Below are positions 50,330 through 59,790 of a DNA stretch of 64,000 bases, piece by piece. This DNA comes from JAVBMU01 sp031551755. Its GTDB lineage: Bacteria; Actinomycetota; Actinomycetes; Actinomycetales; Cellulomonadaceae. The notes below the pieces were generated by a model. That model was given only the letters and a program-made list of their open reading frames with translations. It did not search any database and was not told the DNA's origin. Numbering within the stretch: the stretch's first letter is position 1; each line of letters begins with the position of its first letter. Position numbers and translations under genes: made by a program. The stretch is from positions 1 through 64,000 of the forward strand of contig JAVBNE010000012.1 in the NCBI GenBank assembly GCA_031551755.1, in the 5' to 3' direction.

Positions 50330-51603
50330 AGGTCTCCCTCCACCGCGGCAGGATCGTCTGCCGCGTCCTCGTCCACTAGGCCGAACCATCGGGCAGCCGT
50401 ACCCACGTCCTTATCCCCGCGGCCTGACAGGTTCACCAGAATCACAGGTGGCTCGCCGCCGCTCGCGGCAGCCGTTGCACCGATCCGCAGCGCCCCCGCC
50501 AGCGCATGGGCCGACTCGATGGCCGGGATAATCCCCTCGGTGCGACACAGCAGGCTGAAGGCGGACATCGCCTCGTCGTCGGTCACTGGTTCATAAGTCA
50601 CCCGGCCGATGTCGTGCAGCCAGGCGTGGATCGGCCCGACGCTCGGATAGTCCAGGCCGGCCGAGATCGAGTGGCTCGGTAGCGTCTGCCCGTCGGCGTC
50701 CTGCAGCAGATAGGACCGGGCACCGTGCAGCACGCCCGGCACCCCGCCCGAGAACCGCGCCGAATGCCGACCGCTGGCCACGCCTTCGCCCCCGCCCTCG
50801 AAACCGTAGAGCGCCACCGTCGGGTCATCCAGGAAAGCACTGAAAACGCCCAGGGCATTGGACCCACCGCCGACGCAGGCGGCGACGACATCCGGGAGCC
50901 GTCCCACGCGCTCCAAGATCTGTTCCTTCGCCTCGGCACCGATGACCTGGTGGAACTCGCGAACCATCTCAGGGAACGGATGCGGACCGGTGACCGTCCC
51001 CAGCAGGTAGTGGGTGGTGTCCACGTTCGCGACCCAGTCGCGCAACGCCTCGTTGATCGCGTCCTTGAGGGTACGGGCCCCAATGGTCACCGGGACGACC
51101 TGCGCCCCGAGCAGGCGCATCCTGGCGACGTTCAGCGCCTGTCGCCGGGTGTCTTCCTCGCCCATGTCGACGACGCATTCAAGATCCAGGAGCGCTGCCG
51201 CGGTCGCGGTCGCGACCCCGTGCTGACCAGCGCCGGTCTCAGCGATCACCCTGGTCTTGCCCATACGTTTGACCAGCAATGCCTGACCCAAGACGTTATT
51301 GATCTTGTGGGAGCCGGTGTGGTTCAGATCCTCGCGTTTGAGGAAGACACGGGCGTTCCCGGCGTGTTCGGCGAACCTAGGGACCTCAGTCAGCGGACTC
51401 GGCCGGCCGGTGTAGTCCCGCTGCAATCGCGCCAATTCGGTAGCGAATGATGGATCCGCCTGCGATTTGCGGAACTCGACTTCCAGTTCATCAAGTGCCG
51501 CGATCAAGGCCTCGGGCACGAACCGCCCGCCGAAATCGCCGAAGTACGGTCCGCGCTGGGAGGCCAGAGTGCGCGAGGGTGGCGTCGGTGTCAATGCGGG
51601 CAC
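50326..51603 (-). CDS. trpB: Tryptophan synthase beta chain
   Basis: 425 aa. 'YFGDFGGRFVPEALIAALDELE' and 'LKREDLNHTGSHKINNVLGQALLVKRMGKTRVIAETGAGQHGVATATAAALL' include the PLP Lys (HTGSHKIN). 'CVGGGSNALG' binds the PLP phosphate. It condenses indole with serine to tryptophan. It overlaps trpA by 4 bp and lies 32 bp after trpC. Confidence 0.96.
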   Translation of the reverse strand: MPALTPTPPSRTLASQRGPYFGDFGGRFVPEALIAALDELEVEFRKSQADPSFATELARLQRDYTGRPSPLTEVPRFAEHAGNARVFLKREDLNHTGSHKINNVLGQALLVKRMGKTRVIAETGAGQHGVATATAAALLDLECVVDMGEEDTRRQALNVARMRLLGAQVVPVTIGARTLKDAINEALRDWVANVDTTHYLLGTVTGPHPFPEMVREFHQVIGAEAKEQILERVGRLPDVVAACVGGGSNALGVFSAFLDDPTVALYGFEGGGEGVASGRHSARFSGGVPGVLHGARSYLLQDADGQTLPSHSISAGLDYPSVGPIHAWLHDIGRVTYEPVTDDEAMSAFSLLCRTEGIIPAIESAHALAGALRIGATAAASGGEPPVILVNLSGRGDKDVGTAARWFGLVDEDAADDPAAVEGDL

Positions 51604-51635
51604 GAGGCGCCTCCTGGGTCGGGACTAGAACGCGG

Positions 51636-52448
51636 TCAGGGGCGCACTGACCACAACGAGGGATGAGCGCCCGCAGCCACGAGGCTGGCGACCATCGCCC
51701 GTGGCGACTCGGTCGTCACCAGGGCCTCTCCGACGAGTACGGCGTGCGCGCCGGACCGTGCGTAGTCCATCACGTCATGGGATTGACGCACGCCAGACTC
51801 CGCCACGCGGACGATCTCGTCGGGAATCGCCGGGGCCAACCGGGCGAATGTAGTCCGGTCGACCTCCAGCGTCGCCAGGTTCCGCGCGTTGACCCCGATC
51901 ACCCGGGCACCGGCATCCAGTGCCCGCGCGACCTCATCGAGGGTGTGTACCTCGACCAAGGCCGTCATCCCCAGGGAATGCACACGTTCGACCAGCGAGG
52001 TCAGCACCGTCTGCGGCAGCGCGGCGACGATCAGCAGGACGATGTCCGCGCCATGAGCACGCGCCTCCCACACCTGGTAGGGGGTGACGATGAAGTCCTT
52101 GCGCAGCACAGGCACCTCAACGCTCGCACGCACCGCATCGAGGTCTTCCAGGCTGCCACCGAACCGCCGCTCCTCGGTCAGCACCGAAATGGCCGTCGCC
52201 CCGCCGGCCTCGTAGTCGGCGGCGAGCACCGCGGGGTCGCTGATGGGCGCCAACGCACCGCGGCTCGGGCTTGCGCGCTTGACTTCTGCGATCACGGCGA
52301 CCGCGTCGTCGGCCTTGAGGCGACTGATGCACTCCACCGCCCCGGGGATCCGGGACGCGCGCTCCTTCAGGTCGGCCAGCGAGACCCTCGCCTCCCTGAC
52401 CGCGAGATCCTCGCGAACGCCGGCGACGATGTCATCCAGAACCGTCAT
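51636..52448 (-). CDS. trpC: Indole-3-glycerol phosphate synthase
   Basis: 270 aa from the ATG at 52448, with GGGAG upstream. 'VIAEVKRASPSRGAL' carries the catalytic Lys, followed by 'YEAGGATAISVLTEERRFGGSLEDLDAVRASVEVPVLRKDFIV', 'LVEVHTLDEVARALDAGARVIGVNARNLATLEVD' and 'VAESGVRQ'. These are all characteristic of TrpC. It closes the indole ring in tryptophan synthesis. The 72-bp longer frame has no start signal. Confidence 0.95.
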   Translation of the reverse strand: MTVLDDIVAGVREDLAVREARVSLADLKERASRIPGAVECISRLKADDAVAVIAEVKRASPSRGALAPISDPAVLAADYEAGGATAISVLTEERRFGGSLEDLDAVRASVEVPVLRKDFIVTPYQVWEARAHGADIVLLIVAALPQTVLTSLVERVHSLGMTALVEVHTLDEVARALDAGARVIGVNARNLATLEVDRTTFARLAPAIPDEIVRVAESGVRQSHDVMDYARSGAHAVLVGEALVTTESPRAMVASLVAAGAHPSLWSVRP

Positions 52449-52682
52449 CGTGTCTACTCCCGCGATCGGAACCTCGCGCACGGCTCGCGCTGCGCACGCG
52501 GGACCAGGCTGGTCCCTCACCCCTGCCGTTCCTGGCGCACGGGTTAACTGTCATCGTAGGGCCGCTCGGCACTCCGCTCGACATCGATGCCAGGTAGCGA
52601 GACCTTCATCCCTCGTGACCTGGACGGATGCTCTCAGGCTCCATCGCGTCTTGCGGACCGGGCGCCGAACCTGCGGCAGTCC

Positions 52683-53153
52683 TCAACCAGCAACCGGACC
52701 CAACCACGGGGTCAGTGCCGGAATATTGCGCAGAACGCCGAAGAGCAGGAGAGCAGCACCGAAACTCCACGCCGTCCATGGACGGATCCGCGGCAGCCGA
52801 TCCCCCCTCCACGAGCGCGCGAGCCACCACATCCACCAAACCACCAGGGCAGGCACGAGCACCACCCACACCGGGTTCATCGCCCAGGCGGCTGCGATGT
52901 CGAAGTGCCCCAAATCGTGGGTGGCCCGCAGGACGCCACACGCGGGGCAGGCGAGCCCCGTGAGAACTCGGAGCGGACAGGCGGGAAAGTGACCGGGGGT
53001 GTTCGGGTCGCCGATGATCACGAACGCAAGCCCCACCGCCACCACACCGCCGAGAACGAGCGGCGCAGTCGACGCGCCAAGGCGCTGCGACCAGCCAGGC
53101 TGCCCGCTGGGCATCGCAGGAGGGGACTCAGCGAGCGACAGACTTTTGTCCAT
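52683..53153 (-). CDS. DUF2752 membrane protein
   Basis: 156 aa with about three membrane helices. 'FPACPLRVLTGLACPACGVLRATHDL' is the DUF2752 signature (CP-x-LTG-x-x-CPxCGxxRA). ATG 53153 overlaps the end of the upstream HGxxPAAW gene by 26 bp. The function of DUF2752 is unknown; in actinobacteria it often sits in the trp cluster as here. Confidence 0.85.
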   Translation of the reverse strand: MDKSLSLAESPPAMPSGQPGWSQRLGASTAPLVLGGVVAVGLAFVIIGDPNTPGHFPACPLRVLTGLACPACGVLRATHDLGHFDIAAAWAMNPVWVVLVPALVVWWMWWLARSWRGDRLPRIRPWTAWSFGAALLLFGVLRNIPALTPWLGPVAG

Positions 53154-53373
53154 ACCCCATATTGCGAAGCACATAGCCTGCGACCAGGCTGGCGAAAACC
53201 ACAAACAGGCCCGCGATGAAGAGCCACGTCTGCTCGACGGCGACGCCGAGACCGGCGATCGCTGCGCCGACCATGACACCGGCCATGGCAAGCCACGCAG
53301 CCAAGGTATGGCCGTGATTGGCGGGTGGAGCACTCAAGGGGACCTGCACGATCTCGGTCTGGTTCTCGGCCAT
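53128..53373 (-). CDS. HGxxPAAW-family membrane protein
   Basis: 81 aa from the ATG at 53373, preceded by AGGAAAGG. 'NHGHTLAAWLAMAGVMVGAAIAGLG' contains the family motif with Leu in place of Pro (HGHTLAAW), followed by two membrane helices. It has no known function but is a constant member of actinobacterial trp loci. Confidence 0.85.
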   Translation of the reverse strand: MAENQTEIVQVPLSAPPANHGHTLAAWLAMAGVMVGAAIAGLGVAVEQTWLFIAGLFVVFASLVAGYVLRNMGYGQKSVAR

Positions 53374-53444
53374 GGGTCGGTTGCCTTTCCTCAGGGACAC
53401 CCCAGCCTATCGGACAGTCGCGGTCACCAGGCATGTAGCGCACG

Positions 53445-54077
53445 TCAACTAGGGTCTTCGCCGCGGCTGAGCGCGTCCCACGCATCATGATCATCGAACC
53501 CGCCGGGCGAGGCCGCCGACTCCCGGTGACCTGAAGCCGACCCACCGAGGGACCGGCTTGGCAGGTCATGACGACCGCCACGGACGGCCCACCGCCCCGA
53601 GCCACTGGCCGCCCACCCCGCGAAGACCGCGGTCAACGCTCCCAGGCCGATGACGAGCCAGCTGAACGGGGTAATGGTCACCGACGAGGACAGCACCGTG
53701 ACCCCGGTGGCATCAGCCGCTGACGACAAGGCAGACGGCTCAGGGTCGGCCACGACAGCGCCGGCGGAAACCGCGACGGCCACGCCAGCAATCACAGCGG
53801 AGCCCAGCACGAACCATCGCCCGATCCGACCCACCAAAGCCAGGGCGACGCCACAGGTGAGCACCACCAGGGCGGCCGCGCCGACCAGTGGTGCGGCCTG
53901 GGAACCCGTCACGGCGACGGCCACCTCGGCGGCGAGCGGCGTCGATCCGGTCGTTCGCAGCCACGGTGCCGCTCCGCCCGCCAAAGTTCCGGCACCCAGG
54001 ACCAACAGCGCCCAGGTCGCTGTCCTCCTCTGGGGGGTGCGCCAGCCCTTCACCGACGATGGGCGGTCGTCAGTCAC
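53445..54077 (-). CDS. Trp biosynthesis-associated membrane protein (TIGR02234-like)
   Basis: 210 aa. Four hydrophobic helices are spaced over residues 20-150, with the pattern 'RRTATWALLVLGAGTLAGGAAPWL ... PLAAEVAVAVTGSQAAPLVGAAALVVL ... SALSSAADATGVTVLSSSVTITPFSWLVIGLGALTAVFAGWAA'. This fits the Trp_oprn_chp family between trpE and trpC. The acidic Gly/Ser-rich tail is cytoplasmic. GTG 54077 overlaps the trpE stop (GTGA). The role is unknown. Confidence 0.85.
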   Translation of the reverse strand: MTDDRPSSVKGWRTPQRRTATWALLVLGAGTLAGGAAPWLRTTGSTPLAAEVAVAVTGSQAAPLVGAAALVVLTCGVALALVGRIGRWFVLGSAVIAGVAVAVSAGAVVADPEPSALSSAADATGVTVLSSSVTITPFSWLVIGLGALTAVFAGWAASGSGRWAVRGGRHDLPSRSLGGSASGHRESAASPGGFDDHDAWDALSRGEDPS

Positions 54078-55618
54078 GACAGGGATCGCAATCGAGCAGC
54101 GAGCTGAACGGCCCGCACGGCGGCTGCGGCCTTGTTCCGCGACTCCTGGTACTCCGCCGCTGGGACCGAGTCGGCGACGATCCCCCCGCCTGCTTGGACA
54201 CTCGCTCGACCATCGCGGATCAAGGCGGTCCGGATCGCGATGGCCATGTCCATATTGCCGCAAAAGTCGAAGTAGCCGACCGTACCGCCGTAGATTCCTC
54301 TGGTGGCCGGCTCAAGTTCGTCGATCAGCGCGATGGCACGAGGCTTCGGGGCACCTGAGAGGGTACCGGCCGGGAAGGTCGCCCGAAAGGCATCCAGCGC
54401 GCGTGCCTCCGGACGCAGTCGGCCGACCACGGTGGAACACAGATGCATGACGTGGCTGAAGCGCCGGGTATCCATGAACTCAACCACCTCCACCGAGGCA
54501 GGGTCACAGACCTTGGCGAGGTCGTTTCGCGACAGGTCGACGAGCATGAGGTGTTCAGCCCGTTCCTTCGGGTCGGCCAGCAGTTCGGCACCGAGTCGCG
54601 CGTCCTCCTCCGCGTTTTGCCCCCTCGGCCGGGAACCAGCGATCGGGAACGTGACCACATTCCCGTCGTCGACCTTGACCAACGTCTCCGGACTCGATCC
54701 GACGACCGAAAAATCGTTCCCCTGCGCATCCTGGAGCTGGAAGCAGTACATATACGGGCTCGGGTTGATGGTTCGCAACGCTCGGTAGACCTCGAGCGGC
54801 GGTGCCGGGCAGTCCAGGTCAAGCCGCTGGGAGAGCACCACCTGGAAGACCTCGCCGTCGCGGATCGCTTCCTTCCCAGCCACGACCGCGGCCTCGAACT
54901 CCGCGCGGGTGGAGCGGAACACCATCTGGGGCTCTGGGGACTGCGCGAGCACCGTCACCGCCGGGGGTGCGCCGGTGACCAGCGCGGCCTGCATGCCATC
55001 GAGCCGCCGGACCGCATCCGCATACGCCTCATCGACCCGCTCGTCCGTGTTGTCGAAGTTGATGGCGTTCGCCACCAGCCACACCGTCCCCTCGCTGTGG
55101 TCCACGATCGCGAGGTCGGTCGCCAGGCACAAAGTCAGCTCGGGCACACCGAGTTCATCCGGCGATTTGGCGACTAGCGTGGGCTCCCAATGCCGGATCG
55201 TGTCCCATCCCACGGCACCGACCAACCCGCCCGTGAGCGGGGGAAGGCCCGGAATCTGCTGGGTCCGCAACGCGCCCAGGGTGGCCTCCAGTACCTGCAT
55301 GACGTCACCATCAATGGGTACACCGGCCGGCACATCTCCCCGCCAGACGGCCGCCCCACCGGTGGACGTCAACATCGCACGGGAGGCGACACCGACGAAG
55401 GAATAACGGGCCCAGTGGCCATCGGCCTCGGCCGACTCCAGGATGAAGGTGCCCAGACGTCCGTTCGCCAGGCTGCGGTAGAGCCCCACCGGCGTCACAT
55501 CGTCGGCGAGGAATCGGCGCACCACGGGAATGACTCGGCGGGTCTCGGCCAGCTCGTGAAACGTCTGCGACTCAGGCCAGGTCTGCCCCCAGTCAGGTGA
55601 CACCTCAAGGGCACCCAT
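54074..55618 (-). CDS. trpE: Anthranilate synthase component I
   Basis: 514 aa. The N-terminal regulatory part contains 'LLESAEADGHWARYSFVG'-like sequence (FILESAE). The chorismate-binding domain has 'VFQVVLSQRLDLD', 'NPSPYMYCFQL', 'VVGSSPETLVKV', 'PIAGSRPRGQNAEED', 'LVDLSRNDLAKV', 'FRATFPAGTLSGAPKPRAIALIDELEP' and 'VQAGGGIVADS'. It makes anthranilate from chorismate with TrpG. TrpG and TrpD are not in this window. Start and hisI stop overlap (TGATG). Confidence 0.96.
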   Translation of the reverse strand: MGALEVSPDWGQTWPESQTFHELAETRRVIPVVRRFLADDVTPVGLYRSLANGRLGTFILESAEADGHWARYSFVGVASRAMLTSTGGAAVWRGDVPAGVPIDGDVMQVLEATLGALRTQQIPGLPPLTGGLVGAVGWDTIRHWEPTLVAKSPDELGVPELTLCLATDLAIVDHSEGTVWLVANAINFDNTDERVDEAYADAVRRLDGMQAALVTGAPPAVTVLAQSPEPQMVFRSTRAEFEAAVVAGKEAIRDGEVFQVVLSQRLDLDCPAPPLEVYRALRTINPSPYMYCFQLQDAQGNDFSVVGSSPETLVKVDDGNVVTFPIAGSRPRGQNAEEDARLGAELLADPKERAEHLMLVDLSRNDLAKVCDPASVEVVEFMDTRRFSHVMHLCSTVVGRLRPEARALDAFRATFPAGTLSGAPKPRAIALIDELEPATRGIYGGTVGYFDFCGNMDMAIAIRTALIRDGRASVQAGGGIVADSVPAAEYQESRNKAAAAVRAVQLAARLRSLS

Positions 55619-56022
55619 CAGCGTTCACCCCCGTTCGCCAGCGGACGCTGCCCCACGACCGCGCCCAGATCGCCACCGGCCTCGAAACACGTCCGGGCGC
55701 CCGTGTGACAAGCGGCGCCGACTTGGTCGACGCGCACGAGCAGCGCATCCCCGTCGCAGTCCACCGCGACGGACCGCACGTACTGCGCGTGACCCGAGGT
55801 GTCCCCCTTGCGCCAGTACTCCTGGCGGGAGCGACTGTAGAAGGTCACCCGACCGGAGGTCAGCGTCCGGCACAGTGCCTCGTCGTCCATCCACCCGAGC
55901 ATGAGCACCTCCCCGGAGTCGTGCTGTTGGACGATCGCGGCGACAAGTCCGGCGTCGTCTCGTTTGAGGAGTTGCGCCACCTCGGGCGGCAACGACTGCG
56001 GGACTGGAGCGTTTGCGGTCAC
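55618..56022 (-). CDS. hisI: Phosphoribosyl-AMP cyclohydrolase
   Basis: 134 aa. 'VLMLGWMDDEALCRTLTSGRVTFYSRSRQEYWRKGDTSG' and 'DCDGDALLVRVDQVGAACHTGARTCF' contain the zinc and Mg ligands (Cys, Asp-x-Asp-x-Asp). It performs the third step of histidine synthesis. It is the separate HisI domain, without a HisE fusion. It overlaps trpE. Confidence 0.95.
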   Translation of the reverse strand: MTANAPVPQSLPPEVAQLLKRDDAGLVAAIVQQHDSGEVLMLGWMDDEALCRTLTSGRVTFYSRSRQEYWRKGDTSGHAQYVRSVAVDCDGDALLVRVDQVGAACHTGARTCFEAGGDLGAVVGQRPLANGGER

Positions 56023-56067
56023 CTGTGAATCCTGCCAGAAAGCCGCCGCGCCGCGTTCGCGGCAGGG

Positions 56068-57849
56068 TCAGTGCGTCTGCGCCACCCACGCCGCGTACAT
56101 CCGGGCATAGTGCCCCCCGGCTTCGATCAACTCGTGGTGCGTACCGACCTCGGCGATCCGGCCGGTCTCGACCACGACCACTAAATCCGCCATCTCGGCG
56201 GTCGACATCCGGTGCGCGATGGTGATCGTGGAGCGGCCCGCGGTAAGCGGTGCCAGAGCCCGCGCGACCCGCACCTCGGTCGCGGGGTCCACGGCCGAGC
56301 TAGCCTCGTCCAGGACGAGCAGATCCGGTTGCGACACGAAGGCCCGCAGAAGCGCGACCAGCTGGCGCTCCCCGGCGGACATCGCCTCACCCCGCTGACC
56401 GACCGGCGTGTCCAGGCCCAGCGGCAGATCGTCGACCCAATCACTCAACCCCACTCGGGCGACCGCGGCCGCCACCGTGGGCCGTGGATCACCATCGGTC
56501 CGCACGCCATAGGCCACGTTCTCCAGGATCGTGCCGTCGAATAAGAAGCCCTCCTGCGGCACCAACACGACGCGCTCACGCAGACTCGCGCCGGTCAGTT
56601 CGCGCACGTCCACGCCGTCGAGCAGCACGCGCCCGGCGGTCGGATCGAAGAGGCGGGTGACGAGCCGGGCAATGGTGGTCTTCCCCGACCCGGTAGCCCC
56701 GACAATGGCGACCGACGTCCGCGGCGGCACCTCGAGGTCGATACCGTGCAAGACCTCCGGACCGTCCGGGTAGGCGAACCGCACCCCCTCGAGGCGGACG
56801 CCGGCCGGTCCGCGAACGCTGACCGTCTCGCCGTCATCCGCGACATGGATGGGTGTTTCGATGACGGCCAGCACACGTCGCCAGCCGGCCACGGCGTTCT
56901 GTAATTCGTTGAGGATCTCGGTCGCCATCTGGACCGGGCCAGTGAACAACTGGACCAGAAACAGGAAACCTAACAACTCCCCTACCGTGATGTTCCCGGC
57001 GACGCCCAGCAGCACACCGACCACGACCACCACGGCCAGCACCAGGTTCGCCACCAGGACACCTGCCGAGAACACGGTGGACACCCAGGTCTGTGCCCGC
57101 ATCATCGCCCGCCGCGTGGCGTCGACCGCATCATCGATCCGTCGGCCGGTGCGGGTCGCACCCCCGTAGGCCCGAATGGTCTCAGCGCCGACCACGGACT
57201 CGGAGATCGCCCCGAGCATTTCGCCGACCCGTTCGCGAACCCGCGCGTAGGCGATGTTCACGCGCCCCTGTGCCGGCCGCAGGATCAGCAGCAACGGCAC
57301 GAAACTCGCCCACACCACCAACGTGAGCTGCCAGGAGTACGTGAGCATCAGCACGGTGGCGGCCGCGATCTGCAACACCGAGACCAAGAGCTGGATGCCG
57401 CCCCACTGCACGAAGAGCGAGATCGTATCGACGTCGCTGGTCACCCGGGAGACGAGGGCTCCACGTCGCTCGGTTCCCTGGGTCGCCACGGACAACTCGT
57501 GGATATGGCGAAATGCCCGGACTCGCAGGCTCGCCAGGCCCGCCTCGGTCGAACGGAAGAGCCGGATGTTGACCCAGGCGGAGCACACTGCGGCCACGAG
57601 GAGTGCAGCAGCTGCTCCGGAGATCAGCCATGCGACCCGGCCGACGTCAGGTCCGCCCGAGGCGAGCAGTCCGCTGTCGATGGTCTGCTGCACGGCGATG
57701 GGTACGACCACCCGTCCGGCAGCGGCAATCACCGCCAGCACCAGCGTGGTCCACACACCACGGGCGATCTCCGGCGATATCTGCAAACCGCGACGCAGGG
57801 TCGCGCCAACCGACAGGCTACTGGCGGAGGCGATCCGCGAATTCGTCAT
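56068..57849 (-). CDS. ABC exporter half-transporter, degenerate-signature subunit
   Basis: 593 aa. A six-helix ABC type-1 membrane domain (about residues 35-320) precedes an ATPase domain with Walker A 'GATGSGKT' and Walker B 'LLVLDEASSAVD' (catalytic Glu present), but the signature is 'MSAGERQ' instead of LSGGQ. The partner encoded just upstream has the complementary defect, so the two should form a heterodimer with one working and one impaired ATP site, like TM287/288. The substrate cannot be told from sequence; lipids or drugs are usual for this class. Confidence 0.88.
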   Translation of the reverse strand: MTNSRIASASSLSVGATLRRGLQISPEIARGVWTTLVLAVIAAAGRVVVPIAVQQTIDSGLLASGGPDVGRVAWLISGAAAALLVAAVCSAWVNIRLFRSTEAGLASLRVRAFRHIHELSVATQGTERRGALVSRVTSDVDTISLFVQWGGIQLLVSVLQIAAATVLMLTYSWQLTLVVWASFVPLLLILRPAQGRVNIAYARVRERVGEMLGAISESVVGAETIRAYGGATRTGRRIDDAVDATRRAMMRAQTWVSTVFSAGVLVANLVLAVVVVVGVLLGVAGNITVGELLGFLFLVQLFTGPVQMATEILNELQNAVAGWRRVLAVIETPIHVADDGETVSVRGPAGVRLEGVRFAYPDGPEVLHGIDLEVPPRTSVAIVGATGSGKTTIARLVTRLFDPTAGRVLLDGVDVRELTGASLRERVVLVPQEGFLFDGTILENVAYGVRTDGDPRPTVAAAVARVGLSDWVDDLPLGLDTPVGQRGEAMSAGERQLVALLRAFVSQPDLLVLDEASSAVDPATEVRVARALAPLTAGRSTITIAHRMSTAEMADLVVVVETGRIAEVGTHHELIEAGGHYARMYAAWVAQTH

Positions 57850-59723
57850 TGCTCCAGCGCTTCCTCGTCTGCCCTGCGTGCGGCCTCGCGGGCATAGGCG
57901 GTGGCCAGCTCCCGGTAACCCGGATCGCGTGCAAGCAGATCGGCATGCGATCCGGTGTCCACCACACGACCGTTCTCCAGATGAACGACCACGTCCGCGA
58001 GCGCCACACTCGACATCCGATAGGCCACCATCACCACGGTGGGCCGGACGGTCCCTCGGCTGACGGCGAGCTCGGGCCTGTCGTGACCGCCCCCCACGGC
58101 GGCCAAGATGCGTTGCTCAACTTGCGGATCGACCGCCGAGGTGGCGTCGTCGAAGATCAACAGCCGTGGTCGGCGGACCAGCGCCCGGGCGATGGCCAGT
58201 CGTTGCCGTTGCCCCCCGGAGAGGTTCGCACCCCGCTCACCGAGGTGCGCATCAAGCCCCCCGGGCAACCCCGACACCACATCGTCCACACAGGCCGCAC
58301 GCAAGGCCGCCCAAACGGCCTCGTCGTCGGGAGCGCCGGGATCATCGGCGTCGGCGATCGTGACATTGGCCCGGACCGTGTCCTCGAAGATGAAGGGCTG
58401 CTGGGAGATGTACGCCACCTGGCCGGTCAGCTCCGAGTCCCGGATCTCGCGCAGGTCGACCCCGTCAAGCCGAACCGTCCCCCGGGTCGGATCGAGCAGC
58501 CGGGCCAGCAACGAGACCAGTGTGGTCTTGCCCGCTCCGGTGGGGCCGACCACGGCCACGGTCGAACCGGCCGGGATCCGTAGCGAGACGTCCTCCACCA
58601 CCGTGGTCTGCCGCGGGCCGACGTCCACGCTCACCTCCTCCAAGCGCACGCTCAAGCCCTGCCCGTCGCCGGCGGGCAGGTCGCGACTGCCCGGTGTGAG
58701 GTCGCCCGTGGCGTCGATCACCCGGCTCACCCGCTCATATCCCACGAGTGCGCGAGGCAGTTCGCCGAGCACCCAGCCGAAAGCCCTGACCGGTACGGCC
58801 ATCATGGTCAGCAGGTATGCAGCCGTGACGATCTCACCGGGGTCCACGGCACCGACCGAGAGCCGGGCGGCACCGATACCCAGGACGACCAGGGTGCCCA
58901 GCGAGGGCAGGATCTCGATCACCGGGTCGAAGACTGCGCGCACCGTCCCGGCCCGGACGTTGGCCACCCGAAGGGCGTCGGTCCGCTCCGCGAATCGTTG
59001 TTCCTCCCGGTCCGCTGTGCCCATCGACTTCACGATCAGGGTGGCCTCGAAGCTCTCGTGGGCCACGTCGGCGAGCTCGGCCCGTAGCTGCTGGGCGCGC
59101 GTGGCTGCGGGAGCCATCCGCCGCTGAAAGCTCGAGTTGGCGATGATCGCCGCGGGGATCACCAGCAACGCCCCACAGGCCAGCCAGACGTCGATCCGAA
59201 ACAGCATCACGGCCGCCACCACGATCATCACGACGACCCCCAAGGCGAAGGGCAGCGGATTGAAGACTCCCGTCGCAGCCTCGACATCGGAGTTGGCGAT
59301 CGAGAGCAGTTGTCCGGCAGGATGCGCCCGATGCCAGGACATCGGTAGCTCGAGGTAGCGTCTCGTCACCGCGCGGCGATGTCTGGCCTGCAGGTTGGCG
59401 AAGCCGAAACCGGCGAAGATCCGCCGCCCGGCGACTGAGACGGCCAGGAGCAGCGCCACCCCCGCGAGCAGTAGCGCCGCCACCCACACCCTGTTCGCGC
59501 CCTGCTCCCCACCGGAGATGGCGGGCACGACCACCGCGTCAGTGGCCCAGCCCACCGCCCAGCTGACTGCGACCGTCGCCGCGCCGAAAACGGCCGAGGA
59601 ACCAACCGCCAGGACGTACAGCCGCGGTTCGTCGCGCATACCGCGACCCATCAGGACGATCGACCGGCGTAACCGCGAACCCGTCAGGGCATGGCGGCGC
59701 CGGCCACCGGAACGTGCGGGCAC
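57846..59723 (-). CDS. ABC exporter half-transporter, Asp-in-Walker-B subunit
   Basis: 625 aa. A six-helix membrane domain precedes the ATPase: Walker A 'GPTGAGKTT', signature 'NLSGGQRQRLAIARAL', Walker B 'LLIFDDATSAVD'. Here Asp stands where the catalytic Glu is expected. Paired with the downstream subunit, its canonical signature completes the good ATP site. It overlaps that gene by 4 bp. The first 20 residues are very basic, and an internal ATG at residue 25 is an alternative start. Confidence 0.88.
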   Translation of the reverse strand: MPARSGGRRRHALTGSRLRRSIVLMGRGMRDEPRLYVLAVGSSAVFGAATVAVSWAVGWATDAVVVPAISGGEQGANRVWVAALLLAGVALLLAVSVAGRRIFAGFGFANLQARHRRAVTRRYLELPMSWHRAHPAGQLLSIANSDVEAATGVFNPLPFALGVVVMIVVAAVMLFRIDVWLACGALLVIPAAIIANSSFQRRMAPAATRAQQLRAELADVAHESFEATLIVKSMGTADREEQRFAERTDALRVANVRAGTVRAVFDPVIEILPSLGTLVVLGIGAARLSVGAVDPGEIVTAAYLLTMMAVPVRAFGWVLGELPRALVGYERVSRVIDATGDLTPGSRDLPAGDGQGLSVRLEEVSVDVGPRQTTVVEDVSLRIPAGSTVAVVGPTGAGKTTLVSLLARLLDPTRGTVRLDGVDLREIRDSELTGQVAYISQQPFIFEDTVRANVTIADADDPGAPDDEAVWAALRAACVDDVVSGLPGGLDAHLGERGANLSGGQRQRLAIARALVRRPRLLIFDDATSAVDPQVEQRILAAVGGGHDRPELAVSRGTVRPTVVMVAYRMSSVALADVVVHLENGRVVDTGSHADLLARDPGYRELATAYAREAARRADEEALEQ

Positions 59724-59790
59724 GCGAACCTCGACTCTTAGCTGGGGACCGTCCCGATGTTCTCACAACCATCGGTGGCACCATGGACTG

